Positions 58,180 through 64,000 of a stretch of DNA of 64,000 bases are shown here, piece after piece. The stretch covers positions 22,486 to 86,485 of the forward strand of contig JAJDTI010000174.1 of assembly GCA_022827245.1 (NCBI GenBank). Direction: 5' to 3'. The notes under the pieces are model-generated. The model was not told the origin of the DNA, did no database searches, and was given only the letters and a program-made list of their open reading frames with translations. Each line of letters begins with the position of its first letter. Within the stretch, counting starts at the first letter, position 1. Both the position numbers and the translations under genes were made by a program. Source of the DNA: Pseudomonadales bacterium (lineage in GTDB: Bacteria > Pseudomonadota > Gammaproteobacteria > Pseudomonadales > Azotimanducaceae).

Positions 58180-58479
58180 CTACGGGGACCCCAGGTTGTG
58201 GTCCCCGCTCACCAGGAGGTAGTTGCCCACGCGCTTGCCATGGGTGACCGCGAACACCTCCCAGCGCCACGTCGACCCCTGTTCCTTCGCCCACGCCATG
58301 TACTGCCTGAGGGCCTCTTCGAACTCGGGCGCGTGGCCGGGCGCGGGCGCGACCTCGAAGACGGTGGTCTGGGTGGGCGGGTCGGGCGGTTCCTGGGCGA
58401 GCGCGAACGAAGCCGTGAGGGCCAGCGCGATCGCGAGGGCATGGGCGTTCCGGATCGTGCGGGGCATGGCGTTCCACAT
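58180..58479 (-). CDS. Small secreted hypothetical protein
   Basis: About 99 residues from the ATG at 58479 (or 58467). Signal peptide AHALAIALALTASFALAQEP, then TTVFEVAPAPGHAPEFEEAL and WRWEVFAVTHGKRVGNYLLV, a dimeric-barrel-like pattern. It ends abruptly at ...DHNLGSP, so it may be a 3'-truncated gene. Function unknown. Confidence 0.55.
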   Translation of the reverse strand: MWNAMPRTIRNAHALAIALALTASFALAQEPPDPPTQTTVFEVAPAPGHAPEFEEALRQYMAWAKEQGSTWRWEVFAVTHGKRVGNYLLVSGDHNLGSP

Positions 58480-58606
58480 GTTTTTCTGGTCCGGGCGACG
58501 GTCAGTATTGGACCCGGGTCCCTGAGCGTCAATGCGCAGCCCGGTCAATGGACGGGGCACGGGGGCGGTGGGATACTCGACTGTCTCTCTCTCCCGGTTC
58601 AGGCTC

Positions 58607-58783
58607 ATGGAACGCTCTTCTGCTTGCTCGGCCGCCGGTGCCGTTCTACTCCTTCTGTCCCCTGGCGCCGGGGTGCCGGCCTTCGCGGAGGACAGCGCCG
58701 CGTCCGAGACCACCGTGCTGGAGGAGATCCTGGTCACGGCCACCCGGCGCACCGAGTCCGTGGAGGACGACTACGCGTTCTAG
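58607..58783 (+). pseudogene. TonB-dependent receptor N-terminal fragment
   Basis: MERSSACSAAGAVLLLLSPG ... ETTVLEEILVTATRRTESVE reads as signal peptide plus the start of a TonB-dependent receptor plug (the EEIxVTATRRxE motif), but it stops after DDYAF (TAG 58781-58783). Nothing of the barrel remains. A recombination scar is likely (see 58783). Confidence 0.6.
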
Positions 58784-58845
58784 TGAACCGGCTCTCCGAG
58801 CAGGAGCGGCGCCGACTGCTGCAGTCGGCGCTCACGCATGAATGA
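58783..58845 (+). pseudogene. 20-codon duplicate of the gamma-glutamyltransferase N terminus
   Basis: GTG at 58783 opens VNRLSEQERRRLLQSALTHE and stops. It is closely like RLSDEERRRLLESAHF at the start of the 60330 gene, at DNA level too. It lies between the receptor fragment and the serine hydrolase and overlaps the latter's start by eight bases. Confidence 0.5.
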
Positions 58846-60217
58846 CCAGCAGTTGCAGCAACTTCTGGATGAGGCCGCCGAGCGTCTGAATGTTGCCGGC
58901 GCTCAACTGGCCTTGCTTCACGATGGGCGACTGCGTGCCTTTGCCACGGGCTTGCGGAATCGTGAGCAGGAACTTCCCGTCACCCACGACACGCTGTTCC
59001 AGGTAGGTTCGACCTGCAAGGTGTTCAACGCTGCGATGGTCATGGCGCTGGTCGACGCGGGCACGTTGAAGCTGGATGTACCGATCAAGACCTGGATACC
59101 CGATCTGGTGTTGTCGAGCTTCCGGGCGCAGGAGGAAATCACGCTCAGGCATCTGCTGTCCATGAGCGCCGGAATGGACAATGGCTCCTACCAGGACTAC
59201 GGGCGTGGGGATGACGCCGTAAGATCCTATGTAGCGGCGCTCGCCGGCGTCCCACATGTCTTCGAGCCGGCCACCGGTTTCGGCTACAGCAACGCCGGCA
59301 GCAGTACCGCCGGCCACGTCATGGAGCGGGCGACGGGCAAAACCTGGGAAGCGCTGTTGCGGGCACTCGTGCTGGATCCCATCGGGTTGAAGCAGACCGC
59401 GGCGTTCGCAGAAGAACTCTTGTTCCACCCGCTCGCCTTGGGCTACGTGCGATCCTCCACCGGATCGGACCTGGAACTGTTGCGCCGTTGGGCACTGCCG
59501 CGATCCATGGGGCCGGCGGGCGGGACACTCTGCGCCAGCGCCTCCGACCTGGTGAGGTTGGCGAAAATGTTCCTGGACCAGGGCCGGTGCGACTCCGGGA
59601 AGCAGATACTGAGCCCGGCTGCGGTAGACGAGATGCACACGCCCCAGGTACAGCTACCCACTCGATTGATGGCGCAGAAATGGGGCATAGGCCCATACTG
59701 GAAACAGTGGGAAGGCCACACCATTCACGGGCACAGTGGCACCAATCTCGGCGGATCCTCCATGTTGCTCTGGTGCCCCGAGAAGCAGGTTGCAGCCGCA
59801 ACCACGGTAAACGTGGCCGATCAGGGCTACCCACTGGCCGATACGATTTTCGACACGGTCTTTCCGGACCTGTTCGGCATCCGGAAGCCGGCACAACTCA
59901 CTGCCGAGAACGCCGAGCCGGTGGCCTTCGAGGCGGAACGCTACTGCGGCCGCTACGAATCGCTCGGCAACGTGATGAACATCAGGCTGTCCGGAGACAA
60001 GCTCCTTGGTCGACTGAACAGCGAGGTGTTCCGGCGTATGGGACTGTCGGACAGTGTGGAAACCGAGATGATCCCGTTGGGCGAGGACCGATTTCTGCCT
60101 GGTGATCCGGCGGCCGGGGGAAACCGTGGCTGGGACGTCGGCTTCTGGGGCGATGACGGCCAGGGTCGCGCCACCAATTTCCTGAATGGAATGTTTGCCT
60201 ACCGGCGCACCGGCTAA
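58838..60217 (+). CDS. Serine hydrolase of the class C beta-lactamase family
   Basis: 459 residues. Active-site motifs: SxxK in QVGSTCKVFNAAMVM (Ser nucleophile), YxN in FGYSNAGSSTAGHV, and HxG-type KTG equivalent in IHGHSGTNLGGSS. A C-terminal beta domain follows (about 360-455). No signal peptide, so a cytoplasmic esterase/peptidase-like enzyme is more likely than an antibiotic-resistance enzyme. Base composition is a little lower in GC than neighbours. Confidence 0.85.
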   Translation: MNDQQLQQLLDEAAERLNVAGAQLALLHDGRLRAFATGLRNREQELPVTHDTLFQVGSTCKVFNAAMVMALVDAGTLKLDVPIKTWIPDLVLSSFRAQEEITLRHLLSMSAGMDNGSYQDYGRGDDAVRSYVAALAGVPHVFEPATGFGYSNAGSSTAGHVMERATGKTWEALLRALVLDPIGLKQTAAFAEELLFHPLALGYVRSSTGSDLELLRRWALPRSMGPAGGTLCASASDLVRLAKMFLDQGRCDSGKQILSPAAVDEMHTPQVQLPTRLMAQKWGIGPYWKQWEGHTIHGHSGTNLGGSSMLLWCPEKQVAAATTVNVADQGYPLADTIFDTVFPDLFGIRKPAQLTAENAEPVAFEAERYCGRYESLGNVMNIRLSGDKLLGRLNSEVFRRMGLSDSVETEMIPLGEDRFLPGDPAAGGNRGWDVGFWGDDGQGRATNFLNGMFAYRRTG

Positions 60218-60329
60218 CGCGCCTCGATCGTGTGGTGCAGTAGGTTGCACGGCGGCCGCAACATTGCTTCAATCCCGGCGCGAAGCACCGGGGAGGGATC
60301 GGTTTGGCTGCAACGCATCGGGGCCGGTT

Positions 60330-61946
60330 GTGAACGACCGGGTGCAACGGCTCTCCGACGAGGAGCGGCGCCGACTCCTGGAGTCGGCCCACTTCGGCCG
60401 CAAGGCGCCGGCCTCCGGCAAGAAGGGCATGGTCATCTGCTCCCATCCCCTGGCGACCCGCGCCGGCGTGGACGTGCTGAAGGCCGGCGGCAACGCGGCG
60501 GACGCGGCGCTCGCGGCGTCCATCTGCCAGACCGTCGTCGAACCGCACATGACCGGCATCACGGGCGTGCTCTCGATGCTGCACTTCGATGCGGCGACCG
60601 GCGAGACGACCTACGTGAACGGCAGTGCGGCGCGCCCCGCGGCGGCGATCGAGCGGTTTCGCCTGGCCGACGTCGCCACCGGCCGCGGCGTCGCCGTGCC
60701 CGGTTTCTGGGCCGGCTTCGAGGCGGCCCATGCCCGTCACGGACAGGCCTCGCGGCAAGCCGCCATGGCAGCCGCGATCGGCTATGCCCGGGACGGCTTC
60801 GAGATCCACCCGTTCCTGTGGGGCGAGATGTTCACTGAGTACGCGAAGGCCGGCCGGACACCCCAGGGCCGGGAGATCTTCGCCCGGAACAACGTCATGC
60901 TGCGGCCGGGCGACCTGCTGGTACAGGAGCGGGCCGCGGACACCCTGACGGCGCTGCTGGAGGAAGGCAGCGACTTCTTCTACCGCGGCGCGTTCGCGAA
61001 GGAACTCGTCGACGTGGTGCAGGCGGCGGGTGGGGTCCTCACCCTGGAGGACATGGAGCGATACGAGGCGCGCTGGCAGCCGCCTGCCGAGGGCAGCTAT
61101 CGCGGCTACAAGGTGCTCGGCTCGCCGCCGCCGGACCACGGCGGTTCGCACCTGATCGAGATCCTCAACATGGTGGAACTGCTGGACCTGCAGAAGCTGG
61201 GTCCGCCCACGGACTCCGCGGAGACCCTGTTCCACATGGCGCGCATCGCCAACCAGGTCTATCTCGACGGGTTCAGGCAGCACGATCCGGCGACTCACGA
61301 ACTGCCCCTGGAACTGATCCTCAGCAAGGACTATGCGCGCATGCGGCTCGAGCTGATGCAGATGGATCAGAAGGTCGACGCGGGTCCGGCGCCGCCGCCC
61401 GCCGGCAGCAACCACGTGACGGCGGTGGATGCCGACGGCAACATCGCGACCGTCCTCCACTCGTGCATGTCGCTGCCATGGTCGAACGGGCTTTTCGCCG
61501 GCGGCGTGACGGTCGTCGCGGCGGGCGCCCATTACCTCCGGGTCATGCCCGGGCCGGGCGACCGCATCTCGGCCTACGTCTGCCCGAACATCGTCTTCGA
61601 CGGCGAGCGGCCGATCCTGGCGTCCGGATCGCCGAGCGGAAGCCTGCTGCAGAACATCCTGCACAACACGACGAACATGCTCGACTTCGGCATCCCGATC
61701 GGCGAATCGATCGACCGGCCGTCGTTCGGAGGCGCTCCCTACACCGGCCCGCAAGGGACGCTGCTCATCGAGGTCGACCTCGACGAGCAGGTCCGCACCG
61801 CCGCGGCGGAGCGGGGCATCGCCTGGTCCGTGGTGAGTCCGTGGAACTGGGAACTCGGCTCGTTCGAGGGCATCTTCCTGGACGCCGACGGAACGGCCCA
61901 CGCCCGCGGGGACCCGCGCAGGAACGCCATGGCGCTGGCGGTCTGA
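60330..61946 (+). CDS. Gamma-glutamyltransferase family protein (altered nucleophile)
   Basis: 538 residues from the GTG at 60330. Ntn-hydrolase features of GGT: GKKGMVICSHPLATRAGVDV, LKAGGNAADAALAAS, and the small-subunit start AGSNHVTAVDADGNIATVLH, with LASGSPSGSLLQNILHN further on. In E. coli GGT the autoprocessing/nucleophile site is TTH; here it reads SNH, so Ser would replace the Thr nucleophile. There is no signal peptide, so it is probably cytoplasmic. Substrate may differ from glutathione. Confidence 0.83.
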   Translation: MNDRVQRLSDEERRRLLESAHFGRKAPASGKKGMVICSHPLATRAGVDVLKAGGNAADAALAASICQTVVEPHMTGITGVLSMLHFDAATGETTYVNGSAARPAAAIERFRLADVATGRGVAVPGFWAGFEAAHARHGQASRQAAMAAAIGYARDGFEIHPFLWGEMFTEYAKAGRTPQGREIFARNNVMLRPGDLLVQERAADTLTALLEEGSDFFYRGAFAKELVDVVQAAGGVLTLEDMERYEARWQPPAEGSYRGYKVLGSPPPDHGGSHLIEILNMVELLDLQKLGPPTDSAETLFHMARIANQVYLDGFRQHDPATHELPLELILSKDYARMRLELMQMDQKVDAGPAPPPAGSNHVTAVDADGNIATVLHSCMSLPWSNGLFAGGVTVVAAGAHYLRVMPGPGDRISAYVCPNIVFDGERPILASGSPSGSLLQNILHNTTNMLDFGIPIGESIDRPSFGGAPYTGPQGTLLIEVDLDEQVRTAAAERGIAWSVVSPWNWELGSFEGIFLDADGTAHARGDPRRNAMALAV

Positions 61947-61976
61947 GGCGAAGCTTTGAACCAGAGGAGATCGGAA

Positions 61977-62927
61977 ATGACCAAGCTCGTGCGACGGGTC
62001 ATGGGGGGCGTTGTTCTGGGGCTGGTTCTCTCCGGTTTCCCTGCGATTGCCGAGGAACAGGCGGACGACCAGGGGGAGACGATGCGGCCCCTCGACATGC
62101 CGGACGACGTGATGGCCCGGTACAGCCCGGACAGCAGGATACCCACCCGGGGCACGGTGGACTCCGTGCGCCTGGTGCGTGCCGAGGGGTGGGAGTGGGA
62201 CCACGAGGTCCGGGTCTACCTGCCGGCCAGCTACCACCTGACCGACAGGGCGTATCCGACGCTCTGGATCACCGACAACAACCTGGAACTGATCCAGGGG
62301 GCGTTGACCGGAGACGCGCTCGGCCTTTCGCCAGAGCTGATCGTCGTGGCGGTGGGTGCTCCGGCCGACACCAACGCGGCGGAGTTCCAGCGTCGCCGCA
62401 GCTACGACTTCATCCCGGACAAGTCGCTGATGGGGCCGATGTTCGCCCCCATGCCGGCGGAGTCGATCGGCGGCGCCCCCGGGTTTCTCGACTTCCTGGT
62501 CAACCAGTTGCGCCCGATGCTGGCCGGGGAGTACCGCATGGACCTGGACGATCAGGGCTACGCCGGTCACTCCGGCGGCGGCCAGTTCGGTCTGTACGTC
62601 CTGCTCAACAGGCCGGAGAGCTTCGCCAAGTACATCATCAGCAGCCCCGCCGCCTACCAGCCGTGGCTCGACATGGAAGCGGCCTGGCATGAGAGGAACG
62701 CGGACCTGAAAGCCAGGGTGTTTCTCAGCGCCGGCGAAGCCGAGGCCGCCCATCCGATCTGGTCCGCGTCGCAGATCGTCTCCACCGTGGCGACGATGGC
62801 CGAGCGCCTCGCCGTGCGCCGCTATCCCTCGCTGGAACTGACGGTCAGGATCTTCCCGGACGAGGATCACCTGACCGTGATGCCGGTCGCCTACACGCGG
62901 GGCATTCGGGTGCTCTGGGGCGAGTAG
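61977..62927 (+). CDS. Periplasmic alpha/beta hydrolase (esterase D-like)
   Basis: 316 residues from the ATG at 61977 behind AGAGGAG. Signal peptide VRRVMGGVVLGLVLSGFPAI then a putative esterase fold with the elbow GYAGHSGGGQFGLYVLL (Ser), and His in PDEDHLTVMP. Similar to enterochelin-esterase-like/S-formylglutathione-hydrolase-like serine esterases. It follows the GGT gene by 30 bases. Confidence 0.82.
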   Translation: MTKLVRRVMGGVVLGLVLSGFPAIAEEQADDQGETMRPLDMPDDVMARYSPDSRIPTRGTVDSVRLVRAEGWEWDHEVRVYLPASYHLTDRAYPTLWITDNNLELIQGALTGDALGLSPELIVVAVGAPADTNAAEFQRRRSYDFIPDKSLMGPMFAPMPAESIGGAPGFLDFLVNQLRPMLAGEYRMDLDDQGYAGHSGGGQFGLYVLLNRPESFAKYIISSPAAYQPWLDMEAAWHERNADLKARVFLSAGEAEAAHPIWSASQIVSTVATMAERLAVRRYPSLELTVRIFPDEDHLTVMPVAYTRGIRVLWGE

Positions 62928-63002
62928 GGGCGGCAGACCTCCTGTTGGTCCCCGCCTGGCGCCGTGAGGGCATCGGGCACGTCTCTTCATTTGGAGTCCA
63001 CC

Positions 63003-63449
63003 GTGACCGATGTCCAGCTCACGCCCTATCTCTCCCCCCAAGACTGCGCCGCGGCGATCGCCTTCTACGAGAAAGCGTTCGGGGGGCCGTCGAGACCGGC
63101 GCCCGGTTCACGGACCCCGAAGGCAGGATCGGGCATTCCGAGATCAGCATCGGGGGCGCCACGCTCTATCTCTCCGACGAGTTCCCGGATTTCCGGCGCG
63201 CGGAGCCCGCAGTCGCTCGGCGGCTCGAGCGCGGCGCTGCACATCCGGGTCGCGGACGCGGCCGAGATCGCCCGCCGCCTGGTGGAGGCCGGCGCGGAGG
63301 TCCTCCACGAGGTGGCCGAGCAGGCGGACGGGGAGCGTCGGGGTACGTTCCTCGATCCGTTCGGCTACCGCTGGATGGTGGGCGAGAAGCTCGAGGAAGT
63401 GAGCAAGGACGAACTGCGGTCGCGCGTGGAGGGCTTCGACATCACCTGA
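63003..63449 (+). pseudogene. VOC (glyoxalase/PhnB-like) gene with two compensating frameshifts
   Basis: The GTG at 63003 starts MTDVQLTPYLSPQDCAAAIA; after FYEKAFG the homology moves to the other frame at a six-G run (63081-63086), giving AVETGARFTDPEGRIGHSEI and SIGGATLYLSDEFPDFRRA, and returns near 63205 to SPQSLGGSSAALHIRVADAA through FLDPFGYRWMVG. The full-length family protein is recovered by these two shifts. Either two indel errors or a decaying gene. Confidence 0.7.
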
Positions 63450-63461
63450 CGCCCGGGCGCG

Positions 63462-64000
63462 TCACGGCCGCTGATACGCCTGCGCCATCCCGGCCGCCGG
63501 GCTCGGCGCCTTCGCCACGTAGTCCGAGGTGATGCTCCCGATGTAGAGGTCGCGCAGGCCGTCGCCGCCCCAGCTTACGTTCGTCGGGTTGCGCATCAGC
63601 TTCCCTTCCGGGTCGTCCAGCATGGTCACGACCTCCCCCTCCGGGGTGATCGCGACCACCTTGTTCGCCATCACGAGCGTCACCCAGAGGTTGCCGTCCA
63701 CGTCGAAGCCGCAGCCGTCGGTGAGGCCGAGGCGGCTGCGCCATTCGACCGGGAGCGGGCGCTGGTCCGGCATGGCCGGAATGTCGAGGCCCAGAACCGG
63801 GCCGTATCGTTCGGGAGCGCCCAGGCTGCCGTCGTCCTCGATGGCGTAGCGCAGCACGTCGCAGGCGGTGGTCTCGCAGACGAAGAGGTGTTGCTCGTCG
63901 TAGTCCATCGCGATGCCGTTGGCCAGGCGGATGCCCTGCGCCAACACGTGCACGGACCCGTCCGGGTCCAGCCGGAACACGAAGCCGTCGTCGGCGCCGG
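63462..64000 (-). CDS. SMP-30/gluconolactonase-family protein (C-terminal part, cut by window edge)
   Basis: The frame is open to the window edge (GADDGFVFRLDPDGSVHVLA ...). Propeller motifs: IRLANGIAMDYDEQHLFVCE, DGCGFDVDGNLWVTLVMANK and NPTNVSWGGDGLRDLYIGSI with metal-binding acids. Such enzymes hydrolyse sugar lactones or related esters. The start is outside the window. Confidence 0.85.
   Translation of the reverse strand, partial: GADDGFVFRLDPDGSVHVLAQGIRLANGIAMDYDEQHLFVCETTACDVLRYAIEDDGSLGAPERYGPVLGLDIPAMPDQRPLPVEWRSRLGLTDGCGFDVDGNLWVTLVMANKVVAITPEGEVVTMLDDPEGKLMRNPTNVSWGGDGLRDLYIGSITSDYVAKAPSPAAGMAQAYQRP

Noticed and set aside
62920..62960. Tenth REP-like element at the end of the 61977 gene (GAGTAGGGGCGG)
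   Set aside because: It starts like family 1 but no matching palindrome arm follows.
59982..63041. 1019-codon open frame on the minus strand
   Set aside because: Antisense of the serine hydrolase, GGT and esterase genes, with low-complexity translation and no motif.

Overview
The window looks like chromosome around the replication origin of an uncultured, high-GC gammaproteobacterium. The left part has the Pseudomonas-like order dnaA (leftward) / origin / rpmH-rnpA-yidD-yidC-mnmE-mnmG-rsmG-parA-parB, followed after about 4 kb by a complete atpIBEFHAGDC operon. No rRNA, tRNA, CRISPR array, integrase or recognisable transposase was seen. Genus cannot be decided from the sequence.

Layout. 1-9303: origin and core genes. 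9304-13230: a mixed patch with an alkylation of small membrane proteins, a coiled-coil protein, a decayed RusA-like gene, a nuclease-HEPN protein, three copies of a promoter-bearing repeat and, most notably, a periplasmic redoxin whose in-frame UGA sits in a UxxC motif and is followed by a perfect bacterial-SECIS-like hairpin (probable selenoprotein). 13231-20309: ATP synthase. 20369-30129: a defence island directly after atpC: FRG + DUF262 pair, an Eco29kI-like restriction endonuclease with its C5 methyltransferase and a Vsr nuclease (all overlapping), and a type II CBASS operon (CapV phospholipase, CD-NTase, Cap2 E1/E2) that lacks Cap3 and carries a two-TM protein instead. A divergent ribbon-helix-helix gene has a candidate operator lying on the CBASS promoter.

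30130-43940: a gene-poor, eroding zone with frameshifted Sel1 and GST genes, a broken Fic gene, three Rpn-family nuclease copies around a PhyH dioxygenase, a molybdopterin oxidoreductase, a hydroxyisobutyrate-dehydrogenase-like enzyme and esterases. 43962-64000: a catabolic/secondary-substrate region: Rieske oxygenase, PhyH dioxygenase, glutathione transferases, LLM flavin enzyme, two MFS carriers, two overlapping haloalkane dehalogenases, serine hydrolases, a gamma-glutamyltransferase homologue and a partial SMP-30 gene, with a VapBC pair between.

Two families of GTAG-headed palindromes (REP-like) are scattered at gene ends, and their GTAG/CTAC end often supplies the stop codon. Several single-base frameshifts lie in homopolymers, so assembly error and true gene decay cannot be separated without reads.
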